Origin: Diphasiastrum complanatum | Lineage: Eukaryota; Streptophyta; Lycopodiopsida; Lycopodiales; Lycopodiaceae | Length of the DNA: 64,000 nucleotides | Reading direction: 5' to 3' | Assembly (NCBI GenBank): GCA_029204225.1 | Contig: CM055095.1 | Coordinates: 63,726,466 to 63,790,465, forward strand | Shown here: positions 35,877 through 47,791 of the stretch, piece by piece | Layout: each line of letters opens with the position of its first letter | Numbering within the stretch: the first letter of the stretch is position 1 | The notes under the pieces: model-generated | The model's input: the letters and a program-made list of their open reading frames with translations, nothing else | What the model was told of the DNA's origin: nothing | Database searches by the model: none | Made by a program: the position numbers and the translations under genes

Positions 35877-38862
35877 ATGGGTTCATCCTTGTTGGAACCA
35901 AGTGAAAGATTGACCACTTCAAACTATTCAATTTGGAAAATGAGGATGGAGTCCATCTTGATCCTTCAAGACGTGATGGACATAGTTCTTGGCCTTGAAG
36001 AAGAACCACAAGTTCTTCAAGAGGTTCAAAAATACAAAAAGAGAGCTAGGATGGCTCTCCACTACATTAAGATGAATGTCTCTAATGAGATATTGAGGGA
36101 GATAGGTACTTGTACAACAGCCAAAGAAGCTTGGGATTGTCTCAAGACTATCTATGAGGCTAAGAATACCTCTAGGCTTCTCACTCTTAGGAATCAAATC
36201 TTTCAAAGTATCCAAAAGAGTGATGAGAGTGCATCTAGTTATGTTTTGAGAGTAAAAGATATTCATAGATAACTTGCTTGTATTGGTGATTCCATATATC
36301 AAAATGAGCTAGTTCAAGTCATTCTCAATGGCTTGAGAAGTGAATTTGATAACCTTGTCCAATCCTATGCCATTAAGGAGGAGCTACCAAGTTTGGAGGC
36401 TCTCCAAAGTGTGCTAATTTTGGAAGAATCAAGACAAGAGTACAAGCTCTTGAGGATGGACAAGCTTTCTCTCACTCATAATGACGGCAAAGCTCTCTTT
36501 TCCAAGGATAAGCACAAAGGGAGGAGCAAGAACCAACATCAACAATCCTCAAGCAAGGACAAAGTCAAATCCAAAGACAAAGATGAGGAGGAAGATGATT
36601 CCTCTAATGCTTCATCATCCAAGCTCAAGAAGAAGAAGATCAAGTGCTTTTATTGTGGCAAGAAAGGTCATTATGCCACCAATTGCTTCAAGAAGAAGAA
36701 TCAACTCAAGCAAGCCAACATTACCAATGAGAAGGAAGACACTATTGCAAGTGATGGAGAGGGATCTCTTATGGTCTCTAGTTTCTCATCTACTGCTTTC
36801 AAGAAGGACGGCCTATGGTATATTGATAGTGGAGCCTCTTCACATATGTGTAGCTCCAAGGACTCTTTCTCTTCTATTGCATCTTATGATGGAGTCAAGA
36901 AATCAATATACACTGCAAATGATTTTGAATGTCCTATTGAAGGCATAGGGAACATTCCCTTGAAGCTTGCATCCTCTAAAGTTCTTTCTCTCTCTAAAGT
37001 TCTTTATGTACCTAAGCTTACCAAGAATCTTATTAGTGTTGGCCAATTGCTTGATAATGGCCTTGATGTAAAATTCAATGTTGATACTTGCACTATCAAG
37101 AAGAATGATGAGATACTTGCATTAGAATCTAGATTTGGTGGCATCTATAAACTAGATCCAAATGAGTATGTGAATGCTTGTAATGTTGCTCTTGTGAACA
37201 AGCTCTCCATGGAGGAATTATGGCATAGGAGGTTGGAACATCCCAACTACAAATCCATGCTCTCTATGATCAAAGAAGCCAAAGTTATTGGCTTGGCAAA
37301 GTCACTCTCCAAGAAGATCAAGCCTTGTGAGGCTTGTGCTATTGCTAAATCTCACAAAAAGCCATTTACAAGATCTTCTATCAAAAGCAAACATCCTTTG
37401 GAGTTAATTCACTCGGATGTACATTTCTCATCAACTACAAGCAAGGGAGGAGCCACTTGTTTTGTTACTTTCATTGATGATTACTCAAGATTCACTTGGA
37501 TATATCTTCTTGCTTCTAAATCTATGGTGTTTGATCATTTCCTTATTTTCAAAGCTTATGTAGAGAAGCAATTCTCATTCAAGATTAAAGCTCTTAGAAG
37601 TGATGGAGGTGGTGAATATATCTCCAATAAATTTCAAGATTTTTGTGAGCTTGAAGGCATTAAAAGAGAGTTCTCTTGTGCCTACTTTCCATCTCAAAAT
37701 GGAGTGGCCGAGAGAAAGAATAGATCTCTTTGTGAATGTGCAAAATCTATGAGAATTGAGGCATCTTTGCCCAAAGATTTTTGGGGAGAAGCCATTAATT
37801 GTGCAAATTATCTTTGCAATAGGCTCCCACATATAGCTCTTGGAGGAAAGTCACCATATGAAATCTTATTTTTGAAGAAGCCTAAGTTTGATCACCTTAG
37901 AGTTTTTGGATGCTTATGCTTTGTCCATATTCCCTTGGAAACAAGGAAGAAGGAAGATCCTAGTGCATGTAAAGGGATCATGGTTGGATACTCATCCACC
38001 AAGAAGGCCTATAGAGTCTTTATACTCTCTACTTCTCAAGTTATTGAAAGTAGAGATGTTGTCTTCCATGAAGATCAACACTCATCTTTTTAAGAGGCCG
38101 AGATCAAGAAATCTATGGATGCATCATCAATTATTGATTTTGAAGACAATCATGATGTGATGGGGTCGAGATTTGAAGAAGACTCTCCTCGGATTTTCTC
38201 ACCAAGAAGATCCATGAGAGATAGATCCGAGCCTAAGAGGCTCTCATATGTTGACAAAGGCAAAAAGTGGATCTTGATTCCACTAATTATGTTTTTTATG
38301 TCTCTCATGAAGAGCCAAAGAATGTACAAGAGGCACTCAATACCAAGGAGTGGTATGATGCCATGAAGCAAGAGTATGATGCATTGATCACCAACAATAC
38401 TTGGGAGCTTGTGGATCCTCCATCCAACAAGCATGTGATTGGTTGCAAGCGGGTATTTCAGACCAAGTTCAATCATGATGGCACCATCAACAAGCATAAA
38501 GCAAGATTATGTGCCAAAGGATTTGCTCAAATCCATGGTCTTGATTATGAGGAGACCTTTGCACCCGTTGCAAAGATGGTGACAATAAGAATTCTTATTT
38601 CTCTTGCTTGTTTTTTCAAGTGGAAGGTGTTTCAATTAGATGTATCCAATGCTTTTCTAAATGGTTATCTTGAGGAGGAGATCTATATGGAACAAACTCA
38701 AGGATTCATCAAGGATGAGTCCAAAGTGTGCTTGCTCTTCAAAAGTCTTTATGGACTCAAGCAAGCACTAAGATCATGGTATTCAAGACTTAATTCTTTA
38801 TCTCACTAGGATTTACTCTCATTCTTCTAATTTATGTCGATGACATTATTCTTTGTGGAAGT
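35877..38862 (+). pseudogene. Copia element I gag-pol, broken and 3'-truncated
   Basis: The start at 35877 (MGSSLLEPSERLTTSNYSIW) matches the gag N-terminus of D and L. In order: gag, zinc knuckle CFYCGKKGHYATNC, protease WYIDSGASSHM, pre-integrase, integrase (HSDVHFSS, LRSDGGGEY, QNGVAERKN), hinge and RT to SLYGLKQALRSWYSRLN. Breaks: TAA at 36270-36272, TAA at 38091-38093, a frame change near 38265, and a small deletion before LLIYVDDIILCGS (38821-38861), after which all homology ends. RNase H and the 3' LTR are missing. Between 38863 and 38918 the sequence is unassigned, then element F2 begins on the other strand. Confidence 0.85.
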
Positions 38863-38915
38863 ACGGCCTCCCACAGTCTGGGTATTGTACACCAGACCTA
38901 CATTCAATCCTATAA

Positions 38916-39359
38916 TCATATAAGAAGTTTACAACTTGCCTTTAAGATTGAAAACTTACAATTTTCATCTTTATGAATGAACACATCATTCATGATCTTA
39001 TTGAAACCAAAAGCTCCTACATTATGAAGATGTTTCCATTTCCTTGACTTCATAACTAATGTAAGCTTACAAGGAAAACATATTTTGCTATCTTTTAAGG
39101 CATCACACTCAACTAGTATTGCCTTAATCCACCTTTGAGATACAAAAATCTCTTCAAAGCAAAATCGTTCTTCATAAGTTGACATGAGAGCATAAATGAA
39201 ACTATTTTCATTTTGTGATTGCTCCTTATTCTTGATTGGATAATAACAATAAGTTTGAACTTGTCCAAAGTTCCAAGCAAAATACTTTCCAAGGACATAA
39301 AATAGATCCAAGTTACTTTCATGAAAGTGAGATCTATCTTTGCATCTTGAACCAAACAA
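38916..39359 (-). pseudogene. F2 ORF2, N-terminal 147 residues only
   Basis: It overlaps ORF1 in another frame exactly as in F1 (start offset 320 bp in both). It corresponds to residues 1-147 of the F1 ORF2 with about six substitutions, then the copy ends. The frame contains the diverged RT N-terminal piece (FEEIFVSQRWIKAILVECDAL). Truncated and not functional by itself. Confidence 0.6.
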
Positions 39360-41606
39360 TGCACTTCCAAATGAAAAATTTCAAAAGATTTGACATGTGT
39401 TGTAATGGACTCTTGAAGACAAATCTTGCAAGTCCTTGTGAGACTCCAAGCCTCATTCACCTTTCTAGAAAGGAAACACCTTTCCTTGGACTTGTCCTTC
39501 TTGTATTTGCATTTTGAACTTGAAGCTCCATCCTTCACCTCGACCCCCTTGCTTTGGTTCTCCTTGGATGGATTCGTCTTCTTTTTGTAGCATCTTGAGA
39601 AAAAATATCCTCCCTTGCCACAAAGGTTGCACTCAGGATCCTTTCTTTCCTTCAATAGGATGCCACCTATTGATGTCATGTGAATAAAAACCTGTGATAC
39701 GATTCTTCAAATGTAAATTGTGACTTTCAAGAGACTAGATTTGAACATCTTCAACAATCTAGAAGGATCTAGAAAAGATCTAGCTCACAAACCTAAGAAT
39801 CAATCTTCACAGTAATGACTAGTCACTTGGAAACTTTGCTTTGATCACTAAGACAAAAGCACACAATCTTTGAGTCAAATCACTAAAGAAATCAGATCCA
39901 ATCTCCTATTGGACTCATCAAATACCAATGACTCTTTCTTTTGAAAGTTGAAATGGATATGAAAAAGATTTGACACCTAGATTTTCCTTTTCACTTGACT
40001 AGTTCTCTCAACACTTGAGATTCTTGAACAAAAGATGGGTTTTGTTTCAAATACATGAAAATCAAACTTAATCACTTCTTTTGGACTCACTCTTGACCCA
40101 AATAATCTCACACTTGAGATTAAGAATGAATTTGATTTGATTTGACAACAAACTATACCACCAATTTTTCACAAAGCTTAAAAAATTAGACAACTAGAGA
40201 TTCACAAAGATCTCAACCATGCATGAATAATCAAATATGGACTCCTCCTCATTCTAGACATCCAATGGGATCTCAAATTGACCCTCACACTCTCACAAAG
40301 AAAGTTGAATAGAACTAATTTGAGTTACATACTATGTCAATTTTTGCTCAATAAATTGAATTCAATCACTCCTATTGGATTCCACCATTTACTCTACTTC
40401 TTAAGACTTGGAATGAAATTCAAAATCAAAAGTTGTAAATTTTCTCACTAAGGTATTGTGCTTCAAAGAGCTAATGCCACTTAGAAAGATTTGATCACCT
40501 AGGAGAATACAAATTCTACAACAATAACAACACAAAATGAGCTTCTAGTTCTTGCCTTCTACAAAGGAAGGAACTCTTAGAAAATTGGATCTCTCTCTAC
40601 ATATTTGCCATAGACACCTTAATTCCTCTTTTCAAACCTCACAAACACTCAAACAAATTGAGGATTGAATAATGTGACTTGGATCTCAATATCTTTTCTA
40701 GAACTTTCAATTGAAGCCAATCTATGTCAAATTCTACAAAAGATTTGCATAGATGCTCTATATGCACTAGAAACTCTCAAAGGTTTCACTTGGAGGACAG
40801 ATCCAAGGATGTTTTCTAGCAAATTGATGCTTCTAAACTTGACCCTATCACTCTTGAACAAATCTAGAGTGATGGTACAATGGATTACAACCTCTCACCT
40901 TGCATATCACTCAATCTATGATTTTTAGCAAAATCTCTCTCAACTTCAACATGCACTCAAAAAATCAGAGATTATCAATTAATGCACATAATTCAAGCTT
41001 CAAATTTAATTTCTTGGCTGATCTAATCAAAGAACTAATTAAGGGATTAGATTCTCTATAGAAAATGCTTGATTTTGCACCAAAAATCTCTCAAATTGGG
41101 TGTGTGAGTCAAATTGTACAAATTTTTGAATTTTCTTAGCCAAAACTGGATCTGTACGGAATCACACGTGTGAAAAGAGTTCCTACAGTCCACAACAAAA
41201 TCTGGTCCAAAATTTTTGAGAATATCTATCAAATCCAACTCGCTACCCAAAATTTGACTAGTTTCCAAAAAACTGCTAATTTTGGCTTTGATTTGGATTA
41301 ACCCTATCAATTTCAACAAAATCTCTTGTACTAGGCTTTGATACCATGTGAAAAAAGTACAAAAAGGACCAAGAGTGGATCCTAATCTAATCCTCAAGAG
41401 GGATTGGTTGTCAGATTACTTGATCTATGAATCTACTTCAGATTAAGATCAATCTAGATCAATTCTAGACACAAATTCCTAACAAGAACAATCATTAATT
41501 GAAAGTAAGTGTACTTTCTGGTTTCACACGTGTGAAACACTGTCTGAGTACGAACTCCAACCTAAAAATCAAGCATCTATCAAAAATGGTTGTTGATTTC
41601 AATGTC
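38919..41606 (-). mobile_element. Element F2: non-autonomous copia derivative, 3'-truncated
   Basis: Minus-strand copy with part of the 5' LTR (41347-41606), a primer site (TGGTATCAAAGCC on the minus strand, 41334-41346), an unusually long leader of about 1.65 kb without ORFs, and two overlapping ORFs. It stops at 38919 in the middle of the second ORF; F1 at 44656-48119 carries the rest. The LTR is cut at 41606 by the gypsy LTR J and holds two palindromes, CACACGTGTG at 41163-41172 (leader side) and GTTTCACACGTGTGAAAC at 41521-41538. Confidence 0.7.
39113..39679 (-). CDS. F2 ORF1: gag start fused to a zinc-knuckle region, 188 residues
   Basis: The first residues MTSIGGILLKE match the extreme N-terminus of copia gag in element L (MSSIGGFLLESSEKL), but the gag body is absent. 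It jumps directly to a zinc-knuckle-like CNLCGKGGYFFSRC, in which Tyr stands where His is expected. Then follow a Lys-rich tail (KKDKSKERC) and a C-terminal half without recognisable domain. F1 carries the same 188-residue ORF with only two differences (Asp/His and Arg/Lys near the C-terminus). It may bind nucleic acid weakly or not at all; function unknown. Confidence 0.55.
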   Translation of the reverse strand: MTSIGGILLKERKDPECNLCGKGGYFFSRCYKKKTNPSKENQSKGVEVKDGASSSKCKYKKDKSKERCFLSRKVNEAWSLTRTCKICLQESITTHVKSFEIFHLEVHCLVQDAKIDLTFMKVTWIYFMSLESILLGTLDKFKLIVIIQSRIRSNHKMKIVSFMLSCQLMKNDFALKRFLYLKGGLRQY

Positions 41607-42094
41607 TATAAAGTCCCCATTATTCAAGGATGGAATAGCTAAGCAAACCGCAATAAAACAACACAAGAAAATCGGATGGTAGAAAAACCAACCCAACCAA
41701 ACCTAGATAATATGGATCTAGACCCCAAGCTATGGATCAATCACTCAAAAGAAAAAGAGAAATCACACCAACAACATGTAGCTACTAATCATTAAATCAA
41801 GCATACACTAGTGAGAGTTCAATGGATATACTTATACCCTCCAAGGCCCATGCATTATGATACCTCATTGAACACATTTGTAGCCTAATTGGGCCATGTC
41901 ATCCAATTCTCCTATGACTCATTGATAGACCCCTAAAAATCCACCATCTTGAGTTCAGACCTCCAACCATTTATTATGAGCATGTACCCATGAGGTCCCC
42001 AAACGCCTCATGATCATAATTAAATTATGGGTCAAGGTAGGCCTATTGACCTCCTAACAAGATAATTAATTCAAGATCAGTCATGGGCATGACA
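41607..42094 (-). repeat. 3' LTR of gypsy element J, 488 bp
   Basis: On the minus strand it starts TGTCATGCCCATGACT at 42094, directly after a polypurine tract AATAAGGGGAAAAGAA, and ends near GGGGACTTTATA at 41607. It matches the plus-strand LTR K at 63106-63601 at both ends. The left border abuts the F2 LTR. Confidence 0.8.
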
Positions 42095-42169
42095 TTCTTT
42101 TCCCCTTATTTAAGTTCTAACCTTAGAACTTAAAGCTAGAGATGCTCCTTTTCAGGCTGTCTTTATGTT

Positions 42170-43545
42170 CCTAGGAATCATCATCATCTATATGATCGTT
42201 CCATCGAACCAAATGCTCAGTAACTATATGATTTCTCAATCGTTTAGTTGTGGTATCCAAGATCTTTTCAAGTTCAAGTCGAGTCACACTTGAAGATTCA
42301 TCCAACAGCTCCAATTGGTCTCCAAAACCAAGATGTTCCCCATTCACGTGTACTTCTATTAAGTCGACTTATGTGAAAAGTCAAGTGCAATTGTGTTCCT
42401 TCTGGGAGGTCCAATTGGTAAGTCAAAGATCCAGTCTTTTTCAAGATTTAATATAGTTTTTCTAAATCTAGCAGATAATTTGCAATCCTTGCCAGTATGC
42501 ATTATTCTAGAATCCTTTGAGATTCATAAATACACCCAGTCCCCCATTGAAAGTCTCATGGCAATCTTTTCAGATGATCATAATGTTTGTCCCTGTATTG
42601 GGCACTTCAGACATTTTCACGTGCTATCTGTAACATTTCTTGAATGTCATGCAAAAAATATGCTACTTTCTAAAACTCGATTGATTGAGTCAATAGCAAT
42701 GGGTGATCTAGGTTCAAAATCACATATAAACATGAAGGGGCTATAACTAGTAGTTACCACTATTATAGGCAAACTCAATCAAGGGTAGATACTTCTCCAA
42801 AGCCAATTTGATAAGATGGTCGACCACTACCGAAATTGCATCGTTTGTCCACGATAACCCAACCACGAAATCCATGGAAATGCTATTCCATTTTTTATCT
42901 AGGATATCAATGGATGTAGCAATCCACCAGCCTAAGAAGATCGGCCTTATTCAACTGGCATTGGTCACACTTGATCACATAAGATTTGACAAAGGATTTA
43001 AGTTTTGGCCAATAAAAATCTCTTCTTATCAAATCTAAAGTATGATGTATGTCTGGATGCCCTTCACATAGTGACTCATGACATTCATAAAGAATTTTCT
43101 TTTTTATATCATCCACATTGAGTACGCATATCTTATATTTCCTACACAACAATCCATTATGAATATATAAGTCATCAACACTCTTTTTATCCTTTCTCCC
43201 AGACTGATCACCATGTAAATCACTCTCTCTTGATGAAACTTCTGGAACCCACTTTTAGATTGGTCCAAAATGTGGGGTCTTTCTCACAAATGCCTCTCAA
43301 GGAGAGATAAAATTTCATGCTAAACTTTGTGAATGAAGGCTTGTTTACTTCAACAATTTGATTGAGTGCATCCGCCACCCGATTAGCGGTGCCTTTGATA
43401 TACCACACTTCAAAGTTGAATTCCTGCAAGAGTTCTGCCCATAAAGCTTTATGGCCACTTAGATCATTTTGATTGCAAAAGTGTTTTAGAGGTTGATAAT
43501 CCATGTTAACCATGAATGTTGGCTGATTCTGACAAATTTCCAAGA
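42170..43545 (-). pseudogene. Ty3/gypsy chromovirus pol remnant J (RNase H, integrase, chromodomain)
   Basis: Read along the minus strand: the RNase H end (DYQPLKHFCNQNDLSGHK, WAELLQEFNFEVWYIKG, RVADALNQ), then the integrase zinc-binding region (CHESLCEGHPDIHHT, RRDFYWPK, CDQCQLNK), a decayed integrase C-terminus (MGDWVYLWISKDSRI, CKLSARF), and a chromodomain-like end (LEKILDTTTKRLRNH, LVRWNDHIDDDDS) before the PPT. Frames change several times and the integrase catalytic core is not recoverable by eye. The terminal chromodomain places it with chromoviruses. Gag, protease and RT are missing from the right side. Confidence 0.8.
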
Positions 43546-43570
43546 TGCTCGGCTTGAGCTACCCAAGAGC

Positions 43571-44325
43571 ACCTCTCACTTTAGACCGAGGAGGTCTCTG
43601 AGAAGAAGAGATGAACGAAGACTGAGAGCCAAGTATGAGAGCTGAGGAATACTAATCAGTACTGTCAAGTAGAAACTATGTAAGCCTCATGGTGAATCCT
43701 GGAAGATGGAATGACCATGTAGGAACTAGTATTTCTAGGCAAAGTAATAAATTCAAGTAGACCCCTCTTAAGGAAAGTAGAGTGAGCCATCTTTTGATGG
43801 TGACCTCTAGTGGAGAGCATTATTCCACTTGTAATTTGTGTAATGTGGAAATGCCACTAGGATGCCACCTAAGGAGCTCTCTTGCTCATTTAAGAGACTC
43901 CCTCTTTGTGAAGAGGAGCCTTTTGTGAAATGTACCTACTCCATGCTGAAATGAGAAGAGCCTCCACGAGTTTTGGTGCATTTAGAGTGGATTAGATTTT
44001 TTGTTTTCCTAGAATGGATTAGTTTTCATTTCTTGTTTGTGGATTAATGTAGGAATCAGCATTCAGGTAAACTAAACAGACTAGGTTTGTGGTGTAGTTC
44101 TTGCATATCTCCTTACATCCCTGTTCTTGATGTTCTTGGGATGTCGAAGAATCAAAACACTGGTTGGTTTCTTGATTCTTGGACTTCTAAAATGCTGTAG
44201 ATTAGTTCTTGTTTCTTGTGTTGTCGATTTATGCAAGTATAGTAGTGTTTAGGATCTGATTTCAGTTCATTTTTGCAAGATTTCAGTCATTGTTCAACAG
44301 TTTTGCATGTTGATCTGATGGTTCT
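43571..44325. other. Unassigned non-coding stretch
   Basis: No ORF with domains, no terminal TG/CA with PBS or PPT that I can support. It separates the gypsy remnant J from the G-family fragment. Confidence 0.4.
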
Positions 44326-44655
44326 CTACCTCTCTCTATCTCCTCTCTCTACCTCCCTTCTCTCTCTGTTGCTATGCAGGTGCGCATGGGCGGCTCCCAG
44401 TGAACGGACCCCTATACTACAATTGACTACAGTGGCGCCGATGCTGGGGAGCGCCAACGTTGGTCACCGCATAGCTGCCTTTCAAATTCTCTTTTCTTTA
44501 CTCCTCTCTCCACTCTTTTCTACTTCCTCTCCCTCACCTCCTCTTTTTCCCATTCTCTGGAATTTTTCATTTCCATCAAAAAAACCAAGCTCTCAAAGGA
44601 TTAGTTTTGTTTTTAAGTAGTGATTTTAATTTTGTAAGCCATATATTGTGTAGTT
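44326..44655 (+). repeat. G-family fragment: LTR end, PBS and start of interior
   Basis: It matches element G at about 48690-49003, including TGGCGCCGATGCTGGGGA at 44433-44450. That is 16 of 18 to the tRNA-Asp-type primer site TGGCGCCGTTGCCGGGGA. It breaks off at 44655 where F1 starts. Confidence 0.75.
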
Positions 44656-45789
44656 GGATCTGTCCTCCACGTGAAACCTTTGAGAGTTTCTAGTGCATAT
44701 AGAGCATCTGTGCAAATCTTTTGTAGAATTTGACATAGATTGGCTTCAATTGAAAGTTCTAGAAAATATATTGAGATCCAAGTCACATTATTCAATCCTA
44801 CTCAATTTGTTTGAGTGTCTGTGAGGTTTGAAAAGAGGCATTAATGTGTCTATGGCAAATATGTAGAGAGAGATCCAATTTTCTAAGAGTTCCTTCCTTT
44901 GTAGAAGGCAAGATCTAGAAGCTCATTTTGTGTTGTTATTGGTGGAGAATTTGTATTCTCCTAGGTGATCAAATATTTGTAAGTGGCATTAGCTCTTTGA
45001 AGCACAATATCTTAGTGAGAAAAATCACAACTTTTGATTTTGAATCTCATTCCAAGTCTTAAAAAGTAGAGTAAATGGTGGAATTTAATAGGAGTGATTG
45101 AATTCAATTTATTGAGCAAAAATTGACATAGTATGTATGAAACTCAAATTAGTTCTATTCAACTTTCTTTGTGAGAGTGTGAGGGTGGGTCAATTTGAGA
45201 TCCCATTGGATGTCTAGAATGAGGAGGAGTCCATATTTGAGTATTCATGCATGGTTGAGATCTTTGTGAATCTCTAGTTGTCTAATTTTTTAAGCTTTGT
45301 GAAAAATCGATGGTATAGTTTGTTGTCAAATCAAATCAAATTCACTCTAAGTCTTAAGTGTGAGATTATTTGGGTCAAGAGTGTCCAAAAGAAGTGATTA
45401 AGTTTGATTTTCATGTATTTGAAACAATACCCATCTTTTGTTCAAGAATCTCAAGTGTTGAGAGAACTAGTCAAGTGAAAAGGAAAATCTAGGTGTCAAA
45501 TCTTTTTCATATCCATTTCAACTTTCAAAAGAAAGAGTCATTGGTATTTGATGAGTCCAATAGGAGATTGGATCTGATTTCTTTATTGATTTGATTCAAA
45601 GATTGTGTGCTTTTGTCTTATTGATCAAAGAAAAGTTTCCAAGTGACTAGTCATTACTGTGAAGATTGATTCTTAGGTTTGTGAGCTAGATCTTTTGTAG
45701 ATCCTTCTAGATTGTTGAAGATGTTCAAATATACTCTCTTGAAAGTCACAATTTACATTTGAAGAATCGTATCACAGGTTTTTATTCAC

Positions 45790-46356
45790 ATGACATCAAT
45801 AGGTGGCATCCTATTGAAGGAAAGAAAGGATCCTGAGTGCAACCTTTGTGGCAAGGGAGGATATTTTTTCTCAAGATGCTACAAAAAGAAGACGAATCCA
45901 TCCAAGGAGAACCAAAGCAAGGGGGTCGAGGTGAAGGATGGAGCTTCAAGTTCAAAATGCAAATACAAGAAGGACAAGTCCAAGGAAAGGTGTTTCCTTT
46001 CTAGAAAGGTGAATGAGGCTTGGAGTCTCACAAGGACTTGCAAGATTTGTCTTCAAGAGTCCATTACAACACATGTCAAATCTTTTGAAATTTTTCATTT
46101 GGAAGTGCATTGTTTGGTTCAAGATGCAAAGATAGATCTCACTTTCATGAAAGTAACTTGGATCTATTTTATGTCCTTGGAAAGTATTTTGCTTGGAACT
46201 TTGGACAAGTTCAAACTTATTGTTATTATCCAATCAAGAATAAGGAGCAATCACAAAATGAAAATAGTTTCATTTATGCTATCATGTCAACTTATGAAGA
46301 ACCATTTTGCTTTGAAGAAATTTTTGTATCTCAAAGGTGGATTAAGGCAATACTAG
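45790..46356 (+). CDS. F1 ORF1: gag start fused to a zinc-knuckle region, 188 residues
   Basis: Same protein as F2 ORF1 apart from two residues. It starts MTSIGGILLKE, then CNLCGKGGYFFSRC at residues 18-31 with Tyr replacing the knuckle His, a Lys-rich segment and an unassigned C-terminal half ending KGGLRQY. The start is chosen because these first residues match a genuine copia gag start. Its last 247 bp overlap ORF2 in another frame, so a frameshift between them, ancestral or programmed, is possible. Confidence 0.55.
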   Translation: MTSIGGILLKERKDPECNLCGKGGYFFSRCYKKKTNPSKENQSKGVEVKDGASSSKCKYKKDKSKERCFLSRKVNEAWSLTRTCKICLQESITTHVKSFEIFHLEVHCLVQDAKIDLTFMKVTWIYFMSLESILLGTLDKFKLIVIIQSRIRSNHKMKIVSFMLSCQLMKNHFALKKFLYLKGGLRQY

Positions 46357-47390
46357 TTGAGTGTGATGCCTTAAAAGATAGCAAAATATGTTTTCCTTGT
46401 AAGCTTACATTAGTTATGAAGTCAAGGAAATGGAAATGTCTTCATAATGTAGGATCTTTTGGTTTCAATAAGATCATGAATGATGTGTTCATTCATAAAG
46501 ATGAAAATTGTATGTTTTCAATCCTAAAGGCAAGTTGTAAACTTCTTATGAGAATAAGTGAAGCATCCAAAGTGGACACTTATATCCATAAGCAAGTAGT
46601 TAGCCTTATTGAAATGGAAAAACCTTTTGATTTCAGTATTCGAAAAATCATGCCAAGTTGTGGTGATTTTTGGACTTATCTTTCTAGCATAAGTAATCTT
46701 GATAATCATAGGAAGTGCATATTGAATGGTCATACTTGTTGTGATCATTATGAGAGATGGAGGTCTCAGATTTCCATCAAAAAGGAGCACCATGAAGAGG
46801 ATCCTAAAGAGTCATCTCAAGGTTCAAATGTGCCAAGAATTGAGGAGGAGAATCCTTCTCAAGGTTCAAGTGTGCCAAGGATTGAGGAGGTGAGACCTTC
46901 TCAAATTTTGATTCCAAAAAGAAACTCAAGAGATATGGTTGAGTCCATGTGGCTCACATTTCAAGGGAAAGAGGAGCTTATCTCATGTGGTATACATCAC
47001 ATACTTACTTCTCTTATGTCATTTGATAAATCAATTTGCTTTAGTGAGATCATTGCATCTCAAAATTGGAGTAAAGCCATACTAGTTGAGTATGAAGTCT
47101 CTCTTGAGAACATAGATGATGTTCTTAAAAGGTTGAAATTGATTTTAAATCAATTAGAAAGCAAATGGTTATTTCATCAAATGTATGTTCTTAAGTCATG
47201 TAAGAGCAAAAGTGGTTTGTTCACTCATAGTTTGAAAATTTGTATTGAGGCAAATTGTAAACTCTTTATGAGAGTAAGTGAATCATCATCTAAAGACACT
47301 TATCTCCATAATGAAGTAATTAGCCTTATTGAATATGAGATTAGCATGGTAAACAAACATGAAGATATGATGCAAACACTTTGTTATTAA
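46110..47390 (+). CDS. F1 ORF2: duplicated, diverged pol hinge/RT-N-terminal protein, 426 residues
   Basis: The protein contains two related blocks, residues about 51-170 and 290-411. Each has the pattern CFxEIxxSQxWxKAILVE, then CKLxMRxSE and a closing VxSLIE. Block 2 with its lead-in (SQILIPKRNSRDMV, LTFQGKEEL) lines up with the copia hinge and RT start (SSQIPRRTPRHKV, LTYDGKGKQ, WIQAM, EFEAL in D). So it descends from pol, but no RT catalytic motif is present. A short internal repeat (NVPRIEE, SVPRIEE, near 240-260) joins the blocks. After the TAA at 47388-47390 the same frame stays open to 47654 (86 residues from 47394), so the original product may have been longer. Function unknown. Confidence 0.5.
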   Translation: MFGSRCKDRSHFHESNLDLFYVLGKYFAWNFGQVQTYCYYPIKNKEQSQNENSFIYAIMSTYEEPFCFEEIFVSQRWIKAILVECDALKDSKICFPCKLTLVMKSRKWKCLHNVGSFGFNKIMNDVFIHKDENCMFSILKASCKLLMRISEASKVDTYIHKQVVSLIEMEKPFDFSIRKIMPSCGDFWTYLSSISNLDNHRKCILNGHTCCDHYERWRSQISIKKEHHEEDPKESSQGSNVPRIEEENPSQGSSVPRIEEVRPSQILIPKRNSRDMVESMWLTFQGKEELISCGIHHILTSLMSFDKSICFSEIIASQNWSKAILVEYEVSLENIDDVLKRLKLILNQLESKWLFHQMYVLKSCKSKSGLFTHSLKICIEANCKLFMRVSESSSKDTYLHNEVISLIEYEISMVNKHEDMMQTLCY

Positions 47391-47791
47391 AGCATGCATA
47401 TTCTTGCCAATTTGGATGAGTCTAATTCTCTAGATCATGGTAACATGATGTTAGATCTTTGTGATCCTAATAAATCAAGAAGAAATCTTTACTTTCTCAT
47501 GAAGGAGCATGCACATGAAGAAGGAGCAAGCCTCAAGGTCAAGCATATACATGAAAATTCGAAGGAATCAATTTTGGAGGTGCTAGGATGGTGCAAAGAT
47601 CTCAAGCTCATCAAAGATGTCAACATCAAAGAAGCACTATCATGGATATGCTGATTTCAGATCAACATCAAGCTTATTGACTGATCTTCACACCTTTTGA
47701 ACCAACAAAGACCAATTCAGCCCATGGAGTCAAGTTCAAGATCAGCATGTTTTCCATCAAGCTAGATCTACCAAGCTAGATTTTTGAGGAG

